In this document: piece after piece, positions 45,988-54,882 of the stretch
Layout of the letters: each line of letters begins with the position of its first letter
Numbering within the stretch: the first letter of the stretch is position 1
Assembly (NCBI RefSeq): GCF_029894425.1
Contig: NZ_JARXYJ010000002.1
Span: forward strand, 319,815-383,814
Reading direction: 5' to 3'
Length of the DNA: 64,000 nucleotides
Source of the DNA: Streptomyces sp. SAI-127
GTDB taxonomy: Bacteria > Actinomycetota > Actinomycetes > Streptomycetales > Streptomycetaceae
Notes under the pieces: model-generated
The model's database searches: none
What the model was told of the DNA's origin: nothing
What the model saw: the letters and a program-made list of their open reading frames with translations, nothing else
Program-made: the position numbers and the translations under genes

Positions 45988-46595
45988 CTACATGCCGCGG
46001 TCTGGGCCGTATGCCTCGCGAGCAGGTTGGCCTGGTCCTGCGGGTGGGTACTCCAGCCACACTGGGCCGGGGTAGAAGGCTGTGCTGTCCCAGCCGGCCG
46101 TCTCTTCGCCGATGAGGTAGCGGTACAGCCACTCGGCGAAGGTCATGGGGTGTCCGACCCAGTCGCCCTCTGCCCCTTGCACCACCACACCGTCGGAGAA
46201 CCCGTGGACCGACGGGGCTACGAAGACCGCAGCTCCTTGATCGGTGGCGGCGATGGGCATGAGGCCCTCGGCGGTTCCGAAACTGAGCTGGGGGAGTTGA
46301 CAGAAGACGCGAGGACCATCGTCCGGCCCAGTGATGGAGGACTCCCATTTGCTCTCGGCCCACGCTTCTGATGCCGAGCGGATCCCGTCGCCCAGGTTCC
46401 ACCACTCTGAGGCGGGGTGGGACAGAGTGAGGTGCCCGTTGATCTGCACCGGTGCATGGGCGTCAACGATCTGTTTGTAGTCCGCCGGAAACGTCCTGCC
46501 GAGTTCCTCTTCCGGGCTGACCCAGGCCGCAGGGTCTGCGTGGCGTTTCTCTCCGGGCCGAGCATGGCGAAGACTGCCTGCAGGTAGTCGATCAT
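45988..46595 (-). pseudogene. SMI1/KNR4-type protein with dinucleotide frameshift
   Basis: ATG 46595 opens MIDYLQAVFAMLGPE, then the frame goes wrong. Skipping two bases within GGAGAGAAA restores KRHADPAAWVSPEEELGRTFPADYK and the frame runs to 45988 with SEWWNLGDGIRS and MTFAEWLYRYLIGE, typical of SMI1/KNR4 (SUKH) proteins. The change looks like one extra GA unit. SUKH proteins serve as immunity proteins to nuclease toxins or as general interaction domains; no toxin gene is adjacent. Confidence 0.6.
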
Positions 46596-46693
46596 GGCGG
46601 TCGTGGCTCCTCGAAGCGCTTGCCGGGGATCGTTCGTGTCAGCATCGTGCACCCCTCCTGTCGACGGTTGGCCGGGCTCTTCGTTGTCATGGC

Positions 46694-47515
46694 ATGGAGA
46701 TGGTGCGGCAGTTGGTGCCAGACAGGTTGTGGGAACTTTTCCTTCACGTGATGCCCGAGGCGCCGTACGTCCACAAGGCGGCGGACGTCGGAGGGCTGAC
46801 GACCTCGGAGTCCTGGCCGCGATTTTGTTCGTTGCCACGTCCGGATGCACATGGCGGTGGCGGCAGCTCCCACCCCAGTTCGGAGCGTAATGGCAGCCCG
46901 CGCCCACCGCCGATTCACACGCTGGACCGAAGCCCGCGTTTGGGCCAAGCTCCACCGCCTGGTGCTCGATGAACTGGGTGCCCGCGGGGAACTGGACTGG
47001 TCGGGGTGTGCGATCGACTCAGTGGGCCCGCGGGCGGTAAAAGGGGGCCGCTGACCGGACCGAACCCGACCGACCGCGGCAAACTCGGATCGAAGATTCA
47101 CCTGATTACCGACCCGAACGGACTGCCTCTCTCGCTGGGCATCTCGGGCGCCCACATGCACGACAGCCGCGGCCTAGAGCCGATCGTGCGCGGGATCCCG
47201 CCGATCCGTTCTCGCCGTGGATCACGCCGGCGACGGCCCGCGAAACTCCACGCGGACAAGGGGTACGACTACGTCCACCTGCGCCGCTGGCTCCGCAAAC
47301 GCGGCATCCGCCACCGAATCGCTCGCAAGGGCATCGAGTCCTCGCAACGACTCGGCCACCACCGGTGGGTAGTCGAGCGGACCGTGTCCTGGCTTGCTGG
47401 CTGCCGCCGGCTCCACCGCCGCTACGAACGCACGGCAGAACACTTCCTTGGCTTCGTCGGCATAGCCGCGACTCTCATCTGTCACCGCCGCCTCACCAAC
47501 GAGACGACGTCTTAG
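46694..47515 (+). pseudogene. Decayed IS5-family transposase (two-frame type)
   Basis: The forward strand carries an IS5-type transposase in pieces: LWELF... in one frame, ADDLGVLAAILFVATSGCTW in another, HRRFTRWTEARVWAKLHRLVLDELGARGELDW...CAIDSV in a third. The catalytic half follows (TDRGKLGSKIHLITD, HADKGYDY, RRWVIERTVSW-like VVERTVSWLAG). Between the last two, A4G5 at 47039-47047 would allow the -1 frameshift used by this IS group. The two earlier frame changes are not of that kind, so the gene is dead. An intact IS5-type element is inserted at its stop codon. Confidence 0.7.
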
Positions 47516-48632
47516 TGAGCGTTTGGTTCTGGTATTGAATGGTTCATGGCGAATTTCGGGAGCCAGATCGAGCGCCCAACGAAGTGATTCGCCGGAAACG
47601 CCGCTTCTGCGGCAATCAGCAGAACGGTAATGCGCCGGTTTCCTGGTAAGAGCTCCTGTCTCATTCAGGAACCTACCGGTTCGTACCGAGTTGAGAATGC
47701 ACGCCCCGGTGCACCCAGCACCCCCGCACACGCCCTGCTCAGACCGACGGCCACCGCATACCCAGGCATCATGCAGCCCCCGCGGCCCTACCCCAGCGAC
47801 CTGTCCGACGCCCGCTGGGAACTCATCCGCCCCACCCTCGAAGCCTGGCGCCAGGCCCGCAACGGCATCCGCAAACCCACCCACGACCTGCGCGCCCTGA
47901 TGAACGCCATCCTCTACGTCGACCGCACCGGCATCCCCTGGCGCTACCTGCCCCACGACTTCCCGCCCCACCAGACCGTCTACGGGTACTTCGCCCACTG
48001 GGAAGCTGACGGCATCTTCGACCAGCTCACCGGGCTATTACGCGGCAAAGTCCGCCAGGCCGAAGGCCGCACCAGCGAGCCCAGCGCCTGCCTGATCGAC
48101 AGCCAGAGCATCAAAACCTCCGCCACCGTCCACCTGACCAGCCAAGGCATCGACCCCGCCAAGAAAATCATCGGACGCAAGCGGCACATCGCCACCGACA
48201 CCCTCGGCCTCCTGCTGGCCGTCGCCGTCACCGCCGCCAGCGTCCACGACTCCGCCGCCGGCACCCAGCTCCTGACCAACGTCCGCGAGCGCCACCCCAC
48301 CATCACCAAAGCCTGGGCCGACAACGGCTACAAGACCAAAGCCGTCGAAGAAGCCGCCCACCTCGGCATCGACCTCGAAATCGTCCAACGCGACCCCACC
48401 ACCCGCGGCTTCCACGTCCAGCCCCGCCGCTGGGTCATCGAACGCACCCTCGGCTGGCTCATGCACCACCGCCGCCTGGCCCGCGACTACGAAACCCACC
48501 CCCACCGATCAGCAGCCATGATCCAAATCGCAGCCATCAACCTCATGACCCACCGCCTCGCCCACGAAACCACCACCAACTGGCGCGACAGCTAAGCCAA
48601 ACGAAACAGACAACGGAGAACCAAACGCTCAC
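47515..48632 (+). mobile_element. Intact IS5-family insertion sequence, 1,118 bp
   Basis: Perfect 16-bp terminal inverted repeats (GTGAGCGTTTGGTTCT at 47515-47530, its complement at 48617-48632) enclose one transposase gene. The flanks carry a TTA duplication (47512-47514 and 48633-48635), as expected for IS5-group target sites of TNA type. The left end coincides with the TAG stop of the older transposase, so this is a nested insertion. About 240 bases before the transposase ATG are non-coding. Confidence 0.9.
47771..48595 (+). CDS. IS5-family transposase
   Basis: 274 residues in one uninterrupted frame. The DUF4096-type N-terminus is YPSDLSDARWELIRPTLE with ILYVDRTGIPWRYLPHDFPP. The DDE residues are in ACLIDSQSIKTS (D), KAWADNGYKT (D) and RRWVIERTLGWL (E). 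Length and motifs are normal for the family, so the element is probably still mobile. Confidence 0.95.
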   Translation: MQPPRPYPSDLSDARWELIRPTLEAWRQARNGIRKPTHDLRALMNAILYVDRTGIPWRYLPHDFPPHQTVYGYFAHWEADGIFDQLTGLLRGKVRQAEGRTSEPSACLIDSQSIKTSATVHLTSQGIDPAKKIIGRKRHIATDTLGLLLAVAVTAASVHDSAAGTQLLTNVRERHPTITKAWADNGYKTKAVEEAAHLGIDLEIVQRDPTTRGFHVQPRRWVIERTLGWLMHHRRLARDYETHPHRSAAMIQIAAINLMTHRLAHETTTNWRDS

Positions 48633-48635
48633 TTA

Positions 48636-49071
48636 TGGGAGTCAGTCAGATGCGGCCGTCGCGGCCGTAGGGTATCTGAGCAGCCTGGACGGGCTGACGT
48701 TCCGCGTCCGAGCTGACACCGCGTGAAGCCGCCATGAAAGCGGCCGCCTGGGAGCCCGGCGTCCGCGCTGGGCGGGCTGGTTGTTGGCCGGTGATTCAGG
48801 CCGGGGCGCCCGGGTGGTCCAAGCCGGGCGCGGAGGGTGGCGGCGAGTCTTCGGCGCGGGCCAGTTCGATGCGCACGTCCTCGATCTTGTGGGCGGCCTG
48901 CTCGGGTCCTGATCCCGGTGGCAACCGCAGGAGGCGTAGCGGGTGCGCCCGTCTCGTCTCATGCCGAGGGCACGGACAAGTTGAGCAACGACCCCACTCA
49001 GTCAGGCCGCACAGCGGGGTGCCGGAATCTCAGCTTTTCGCCGAACCCTCGACGAACGGCGACATGGGGAC
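48636..49071. other. Gap with a possible reverse-strand fragment
   Basis: No intact gene. The reverse strand ending at TGA 48796 reads PPGSGPEQAAHKIEDVRIELARAED and looks like the helical C-terminus of a lost protein. The first bases after the IS are probably the outer end of the older IS5 element. Confidence 0.35.
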
Positions 49072-49881
49072 TCATCCGTCGTGGCGTTGTCTTATGGAAC
49101 GCGGCCATCGCTCCCGTGAGTCCCCGCGCACCTTCCGCAGGATCTCCTCCCGAAGGCGACTGCGATCGGAGTCTCGCCGGAAGCGAACGCCTCTCAAAGC
49201 CCTGACCGCCGCAGCCAGCCGCCCTGCCTGCTCCGCGTTGAGGGTGTCGGCCATCTGCACCGCGAGCCTTATGGCGTGGTATTGCTCGAAGGGGGTTCGC
49301 GGCTGCGCGATGACGGCAAGGACAGCGTCGAAGTCCCGCAGGTCAGGGCTGGCCTGCATCATTGCCAAGGCAGTGATGCGCTCCTCGTCCGTTCCATGCC
49401 GCAACCAGCGCAAGACCTCGATTGATTCGAAAGACTGCTCGTGCGCCATGTGTCGCGCACGGGCGATCACCTCTTCCAAGGCCCGGGTACGCGAGGGGCC
49501 GGGACGCATCGAAGCGCGCACTGCGCCGTACTCGGCGGCGACGGGCCCCGCGGCCTCCAGCAAGGTCCTCGCCTCTGCACGCAGAGCGCGAGCCGTGACG
49601 ACGTCGCCCTGGCGTTCGGACTCCTCCGCCAACGCGAACCGCTGCGCTGCGGCGGCCCGCAGTCTCAGGGTGGCCCCCGCGAATTCGAGACTGTCGATCC
49701 GACTTCCCAGCAGGGCGAGGAGCAGCAAAACGCCCCCGAAAACGATCAAAGCCGCCGCGCCGGACCCGTTCTGCGTCACGAAGACCGCACACGCCCCCAG
49801 CCCGAACGACCCCGCGCCCACGACAACGGTCAGGGCACGCATGACGGGAGCGAACGAGACATCCGCGTCCGTCGTCTTCAC
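49072..49881 (-). CDS. Membrane protein of unknown function
   Basis: 269 residues. Two membrane segments near the N-terminus (MRALTVVVGAGSFGLGACAVFV, AALIVFGGVLLLLALLG) are followed by a long charged, helical cytoplasmic part (RLRAAAAQRFALAEESERQGDVVTARALRAEAR, RTRALEEVIARARHMAHEQSF). The last third has HEAT-like helical pairs (LRWLRHGTDEERITALAMMQASPDL). It ends with a basic tail. I do not recognise the family. No operon partner is adjacent. Confidence 0.75.
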   Translation of the reverse strand: MKTTDADVSFAPVMRALTVVVGAGSFGLGACAVFVTQNGSGAAALIVFGGVLLLLALLGSRIDSLEFAGATLRLRAAAAQRFALAEESERQGDVVTARALRAEARTLLEAAGPVAAEYGAVRASMRPGPSRTRALEEVIARARHMAHEQSFESIEVLRWLRHGTDEERITALAMMQASPDLRDFDAVLAVIAQPRTPFEQYHAIRLAVQMADTLNAEQAGRLAAAVRALRGVRFRRDSDRSRLREEILRKVRGDSRERWPRSIRQRHDG

Positions 49882-50610
49882 CGGCCTCTCCGCCTCACGT
49901 CGGGTGAGCGCGAAAATACCGGCAAACGACCCTGAAGCCGACCAGCGAAGGCTCCGTGTCGACGCCGTCCACTAACAATGACCGTCCGGACGAGTGGACG
50001 CCTACGCGACCTGGAGCAGGTTGGAAAACCCTCGTGTCACCGACGGTCTTCTTGGCGAGCTGGCGGCTGCGTTGCTGTCGGGCCCAGCCCTTCAGCATGG
50101 CCTCGAACATGACCGGCGCCGGCGGCACTGCTCCTGAAGATCGGCGAGGGGCACGGCCGTAGCTAATGGTGAACTGCGTTCACAGGAGCATCTGTTGGCT
50201 CGTCATGGTCGCTCTTTCAGACGAGGCGAGAAAAGCGGACGGATCTTCCGCTCACTCCGCCCCGGCGTGCGTGGAACGCGGCCGCGGCGCCGCACGAGAG
50301 GGGATGTGGGGCACTTCTCGTACGGGGTGTGCGCCGCGGGTCGACGACAGGCGTGGTCACCGGTGGGCGCCGCGGTTCATCTCGACGACGTCCTCCGGGT
50401 GGGATTGGCACCGAGGGCGGCGAAGCGCTCCGCCATGCCGTCGCGGACGGCCGCGTCCGTGACGCGATGGGCCGCGGCCAGTTCCTTCCAGACACCGACG
50501 TTCCGGCCGACCTGCTCGACCGGCACGCGGCAGCTGCCATCGCGCAGGCGATCCCCGGGGTGGGGCCCGCCCTCACCGTGTCGCCAGGGCCGGCGGGTGC
50601 GGCGGGCCGC
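49882..50610. other. Gap of about 730 bases without a supported gene
   Basis: The best patch is on the reverse strand, ending at TGA near 50379 and reading NVGVWKELAAAHRVTDAAVRDGMAERFAALGANPTR, which looks like the C-terminus of an unknown protein lacking its start. Forward-strand frames here have poor codon use. Confidence 0.3.
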
Positions 50611-51612
50611 TCACGGTGCTGGGGAACCGGAGAGTGAGGCGGGGAGGCTGAACGACGGGAACAGCGCACCGTCGAGGAAGACCACGATCCGTGCGATCAG
50701 GCCGTTTCGGATCTCCAGCACGTGGATGCCGTGCGGGACGAACGAGCCGTTTTTCGCCGGGCTGTAGGTTGCCACTGCCGGGCAGCCGTTGGCGGAGGTG
50801 GCGAGGGACCGGTGCGGTCGGGTGAACGCCCGGCGGCTCAGGTGGTCGACGACGGCCGCGCGGCCGAGGAACCAGGTCGGGATCGGCGGCATCTCGTACT
50901 CGATGTCCGAGCGCAGCAGTTCCGCCAGAGCGGCGGTGTCCGAAGTCTCGAAAGCGCGCAGGTACTGCCGCATGATCTTCTCGTCGAGTGCCGCGTCGGC
51001 CGTGGAGTTCGACGCCGTGTCCTCCTCGTCGGGCATGTCCTGGGCCAGTGTCTCGCGGGCGCGCTGAAGAAGACTGCGGGCGGCGGTGACGGTGATCCCG
51101 AGGAATTCGGCTGCCTCGGCGGGACGGAAGGTGACCACGTCGACCAGGATCAGGACGGCGCGCTGCCGGGCGGGCAGCCGTTGAAAGGCGGCGATGAGTG
51201 CGAGCCGGGTGCTGTCGCGGAGCGCCGCGATGCCGGCGGGGTCGTCCTGCGGGTCGCCGAGTCGGTGCGTGGGGATCGGCCCGAGCCACGGCAGCGCATC
51301 CGCCCGCGACAGGTCGGCCGTCTCCGGAGTCTCCGTCGCGGCGCCCAGGCCGGAGGGCAGGACGCGTCGGTGGTTGCTCTGCAGGGCGGTCAGGCAGGCG
51401 TTGGTCGCGATCCGGTACAGCCAGGTGCGCAGCGACGATCGTTCGTCGAACTTGTCGTATCCGCGCCAGGCCCGGATCAGCGTCTCCTGCACGAGGTCCT
51501 CGGCGTCCTGGAACGACCCGAGCATGCGGTAGCAGTGCGCGAGCAGTTCCTGTTGATACGGGTCGGCGAGGCGGGTGAACTCCTCGCCCGTGCGGCGGCT
51601 CTCAGCGGACAC
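50611..51612 (-). CDS. SigJ-type ECF RNA polymerase sigma factor with SnoaL-like tail
   Basis: 333 residues from GTG 51612 with AGGAGG upstream. Region 2 is YQQELLAHCYRMLGSFQDAEDLVQETLIRAWRGYDKFDERSSLRTWLYRIATNACL; region 4 has FQRLPARQRAVLILVDVVTFRPAEAAEFLGITVTAARSLLQRARETL. A SnoaL-like domain (~residues 210-325) follows, with MRQYLRAFETSDTAALAELLRSDIEYEMPPIPTWFLGRAAV. In this ECF group the tail regulates activity in place of an anti-sigma factor. Its start overlaps the original end of the upstream transporter gene by 11 bases, so the two formed an operon. Confidence 0.92.
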   Translation of the reverse strand: MSAESRRTGEEFTRLADPYQQELLAHCYRMLGSFQDAEDLVQETLIRAWRGYDKFDERSSLRTWLYRIATNACLTALQSNHRRVLPSGLGAATETPETADLSRADALPWLGPIPTHRLGDPQDDPAGIAALRDSTRLALIAAFQRLPARQRAVLILVDVVTFRPAEAAEFLGITVTAARSLLQRARETLAQDMPDEEDTASNSTADAALDEKIMRQYLRAFETSDTAALAELLRSDIEYEMPPIPTWFLGRAAVVDHLSRRAFTRPHRSLATSANGCPAVATYSPAKNGSFVPHGIHVLEIRNGLIARIVVFLDGALFPSFSLPASLSGSPAP

Positions 51613-53048
51613 CGAGTTCCTCCTGGGAGGTGTGAGCGACCGGGTGTTGCGCGGCCCGCCGCGCGCTGGGCGTGCGACCCGGGGCGAGGATGCCCGAGGC
51701 GGCCCCGACGAAAGCGAGCACCGCGGACGTGATGATGGCCGCCGAGAAGCCGTCCGCGAACTGCTCAGGCGACCGGTCGCTGCCGTGGGCCGCGAAGACC
51801 GCGGCGAGGACGGCGATGCCCAGGGCCGCCGAGTTGGCGCACCGTGCTGAAGGTGCCGCCGGCCTTGCCCATCGACTGCGGCGGCACCGACGTCATCACC
51901 GCGCTCTGCTGGGCGGGCATGGCCATCGACGTCCCGATGCCCGAGATGATCAGCGCGGCGACCGAGGACGCGTAGGAGTCGTGGTGGTGGGCGTTGACGC
52001 CCAGCCACACCAGTCCCGCACCCTGAAGGAACAGCCCCGACGAGATCAGCCAGCGCGGGCCGATACGGTCCTGCAGCCGGCCGGCGAGGGGGGCGACGAA
52101 GAACAGCGGCACCGTCCACGGCAGGAACCTGACCCCGGCGCCCAGAGGCGAGTAGCCGAGCGAGATCTGGAGGTATTGGGCCAGGAAGAAGACCGTGCTG
52201 AACAGGGACGCGGTCAGCAGGAGGGTCGAGAGGTTGCCGGCGGCGAAGGCGGGGACGCGGAACAGGCGCATCGGAAGCATCGGCTCCGTGACGCGCCGCT
52301 CCCAGCCGACGAACGCGGCGAGCAGCGCGAGGCCGCCGACCAGGGAGCCGAGAACCTCCCCGCTGGCCCAGCCCGCCGGGCCGGAGCGAACCAGCGCCCA
52401 CACCAGGCCGAACATCGAGGCCGCGACGAGAAGGATGCCCATGTAGTCGATGGCGACGGGCTTTCCCTTCATCTCGGTGAGCTTGGCCGCCGCGAACGGG
52501 ATGACCGCGGCGATGACAGGCACGTTGATCCAGAAGATCCACTGCCAGGCCAGGCCCTGGGTGACGGCTCCGCCGACGAGCGGGCCGCCGACGACGGCGA
52601 GACCCATCACGGCAGCGTAGATGCCCATGACAGAGCCGCGCTTGTGCGGCGGCGCGGCCGCGGTCAGGAGCGCCAGTGCCGCCGGCGAGATCATGGCGCC
52701 ACCGGCGCCCTGGAGGACGCGGGCGGCGATCAGCAGTCCGATGTTCGGCGCCAGGGCGCATGCGGCCGAGGCGAGCGCGAAGACGACCAGGCCGAGAATG
52801 TATGTCCGCTTGCGGCCGATCCGGTCGCCGAGTTCGGCGCCGGGGATCATGAGTGCGGCGAAGCTGAGACTGAACGCGTTGACGGTCCATTCCAGGCTCG
52901 TCATCGAGGCGCCCAGGTCGTGGTGGATCGTTTGGAGCGCGGTGGCGACCACGAGTTGGTCGAGGGCCACCACGAGGGCGGCGACCGCGGTCAGTACCAG
53001 TACCCACGGCAGTGATGCCGGTGCCTTGGGAGGCGGGGCGAGGGTCAT
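51602..53048 (-). pseudogene. EmrB/QacA-type MFS transporter with C-terminal frameshift
   Basis: The first ~400 residues are a full 14-segment drug exporter (ALDQLVVATALQTIHHDL, motif GAELGDRIGRKRTYI). Near 51838 the frame shifts: TFSTVRQLGGPGHRR is seen where LGGALGIAVLAAVF would follow. The expected frame then runs on from there (LGIAVLAAVFAAHGSDRSPEQFADGF) to a TGA at 51602-51604 that overlaps the sigma gene start. Two bases appear deleted. Without the shift the product would be about 480 residues. It may be a sequencing error. Confidence 0.75.
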
Positions 53049-53349
53049 GTTCGGTCCTTCCGATCAGGTCTTGGTGATACAGACCTGTCGGCGGTCGCCG
53101 TTTCACCGGTCCGGGACGGCCGAGGACGGCGAAGAGCGCGTGGCTCGCTTCCACCGGCACAGAACTCACGGGCTCAAGAGGGCGTCGTACCCCGGAAGGC
53201 ATACTCTGCGCCCCGGCGGTCGGGTCCTGCGGCTGTTGCCGACTGATGGGGCGGCGATGGCATGTCCAAAATTGGCGGGGGCGGCGACGGTTGGGTGAGG
53301 AGCCGTGTGCCCGGGCCCGGGGACGACGGTCGAGCGAGAGGGAGACGGA
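53049..53349. promoter_or_regulatory. Divergent intergenic region
   Basis: Separates the reverse-strand transporter/sigma operon from the forward YCII gene, and should hold promoters for both. No repeat or palindrome of note was seen, and no gene. Confidence 0.35.
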
Positions 53350-53730
53350 ATGCCCGAATACATGGTGCTGCTGTACGCGTCCGGGGCCGACGAGGCCGAG
53401 GAGGTGGATCCCCGCAGCCGATGGGCGGAGATGTCGTTGTGGCAGGAGGTCACCGAAAGTCTCCGCGAGGCGGGGGTGCTCGTCGCCAACCGTCCGCTGC
53501 ACCCCGCGGACAGCGCGACGACGGTGCGCGTGCGTGACGGGGAGGTGGAACTGACCGACGGGCCGTTCGCCACCACCAAGGAGGTCCTCGTCGGCTATTA
53601 CCTGCTCGACTGCGTCGACCTGGACCAGGCGCTGACATACGCGGCCCGGATGCCGACCGCGCGGCGCGGCTCCGTCGAGGTGCGGCCCGTCGTGGACCGC
53701 GCCGATATCCCGGCGCTCGACCGGACGTGA
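53350..53730 (+). CDS. YCII-related (DGPF-domain) protein
   Basis: 126 residues. EYMVLLYASGADEA, the WAEMSLWQEVTESLREAGVLV helix and the eponymous TDGPFATTKEVLVGYYLLDCVDLDQAL define the family. Such genes are typically coupled to ECF sigma factors of a particular group, and here the next gene is one, overlapping by GTGA. GAGGGAGACGGA lies just before the ATG. Members may act as small binding proteins in the sigma pathway. Confidence 0.92.
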   Translation: MPEYMVLLYASGADEAEEVDPRSRWAEMSLWQEVTESLREAGVLVANRPLHPADSATTVRVRDGEVELTDGPFATTKEVLVGYYLLDCVDLDQALTYAARMPTARRGSVEVRPVVDRADIPALDRT

Positions 53731-54123
53731 GCGGCCGCGACGGGACCCGGCCGGAGTCGGACGACGCCGCGGCCGCCGCAGTCGACCGGGTGTTCCGCAC
53801 CGAGCGGACGGCCGTCCTGGCCACCCTCATCCGCCAGTTGGGCGGCGACTTCCAGCTCGCCGAGGACGCGCTCCAGGAGGCCTTCGCCGCCGCCCTCACC
53901 GCCTGGCGTCGCGACGGCGTACCGGACCGGGCCGGAGCATGGATCACCGTCGCGGCCCGCCGCCGCGCCGTCGACCGCCTTCGCCGCGACCGGTCGCTCG
54001 CCGACCGCGCCGCACGCCTGGCCGAACTCGTCCGCCTGGACGGGCAGGAGCATCCTCCCGTGACCGACGACGCCGTCGGCGCGCTCGACGACGACCGGCT
54101 ACGGCTGATCTTCACCTGCTCCA
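53727..54123 (+). pseudogene. Truncated ECF sigma factor
   Basis: Starting at GTG 53727, overlapping the YCII stop, the frame gives a normal region 2 (VDRVFRTERTAVLATLIRQLGGDFQLAEDALQEAFAAALTAW, then AGAWITVAARRRAVDRLRRDR) and ends in LRLIFTCSM at about 54123. In this group LIFTC is followed by CHPAL and region 4; here the rest (~270 residues) is replaced by unrelated DNA. The gene cannot give a working sigma factor. Confidence 0.8.
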
Positions 54124-54240
54124 TGGACGGTGGACGCCGGTCCGCCCTGGCGGCGAACCGGCTTCCCCTGCCCTGCTCCGCAAGAGCTTCAATCCCTCCC
54201 CGGCCTGACGGCCGGGGTGTCCACGAAGGACAGACCCGAT
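54124..54240. mobile_element. Possible right-end remnant of an IS200/IS605-type element
   Basis: Directly after the sigma break lies CTTCAATCCCTCC followed by the hairpin CCCCGGCC-TGAC-GGCCGGGG (54198-54217) and GTGTCCACGAAGG. As I remember it, this arrangement is common at the right end of Streptomyces IS200/IS605 elements, just after tnpB. No tnpB coding sequence remains, so the call rests on the hairpin and its flank. Confidence 0.45.
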
Positions 54241-54362
54241 GATGGAAGACATCGACGATGTCGGCCTGGTCACCGCCGGAGCCGATTGCTTGCCACCCAA
54301 CAGGACCCCTCCCTCCTTCCGAGGCAGGCAGCCGCGCCGAAGGTATGCGCTCCATACCTGCT

Positions 54363-54785
54363 TCACGGCGCCGGTACGGCACCGATCTGCTGCAGGACTC
54401 CGAGGAGGTCGGGCTGGCCTCGTTCGCCGACGATCCGGCCGTGGGCAAGGTAGTAGAAGTTCATGGCCTGCACCGAGACCTTGTTGCCGCTCGCAGGGAT
54501 CCCGAAGAATTCGCCCTCGTGCGTGCCGCGCATGGTGAACCGCGCAGCCACCGTGTCGCCTTCCCTGACCATCTCTTCCAGGGTCCACTGGACGTCCGGG
54601 AGTCCGCTGCGCATCATCCCGATGACTTCCATGTAGCCCTCGGGGCCTCGAAGCGGTTCCGGGTGACTCGGTGCGTGAAACACTGCGTCGGGAGAAATGA
54701 CCTCGCGGGCAAGGTCCTCGTTGGCCGTGTTGATGAACTCGACGAAGCGGTTCATTACAGACTCGACAGATTCCGGCGGCATCAT
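54363..54785 (-). CDS. SnoaL-like polyketide cyclase family protein
   Basis: 140 residues. The sequence MNRFVEFINTANEDLAREVISPDAVFHAPSHPEPLRGPEGYMEVIGMMRSGLPD, then FTMRGTHEGEFFGIPASGNKV and MNFYYLAHGRIVGERG is the standard SnoaL / ester-cyclase fold. Members range from cyclases to small-molecule-binding proteins. It is divergent from a PadR gene with a strong operator in between, and so is probably part of that regulon. Confidence 0.9.
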   Translation of the reverse strand: MMPPESVESVMNRFVEFINTANEDLAREVISPDAVFHAPSHPEPLRGPEGYMEVIGMMRSGLPDVQWTLEEMVREGDTVAARFTMRGTHEGEFFGIPASGNKVSVQAMNFYYLAHGRIVGERGQPDLLGVLQQIGAVPAP

Positions 54786-54830
54786 TCTCCACCTTTCAGG
54801 GTGGTCGGTGGCGATCCGGCCTCCACGCTA

Positions 54831-54862
54831 ACATCGAATCGATGTATGCATCGATTCGATGT
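54831..54862. promoter_or_regulatory. PadR-type operator, 14-bp perfect arms
   Basis: ACATCGAATCGATG-TATG-CATCGATTCGATGT. Each arm also contains ATCGAATCGAT, itself nearly palindromic. It sits between the SnoaL gene (start at 54785) and the PadR gene (start at 54883), 20 bases before the latter. Confidence 0.8.
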
Positions 54863-54882
54863 GACTGTGGGATAGTGGGGGC

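Noticed and set aside
50611..53502. Reverse open frame of 963 codons joining transporter and sigma sequence
   Set aside because: The transporter is in another frame. Only the part from GTG 51612 onward, with its own AGGAGG, is the sigma factor; the rest is a shadow of the MFS gene.
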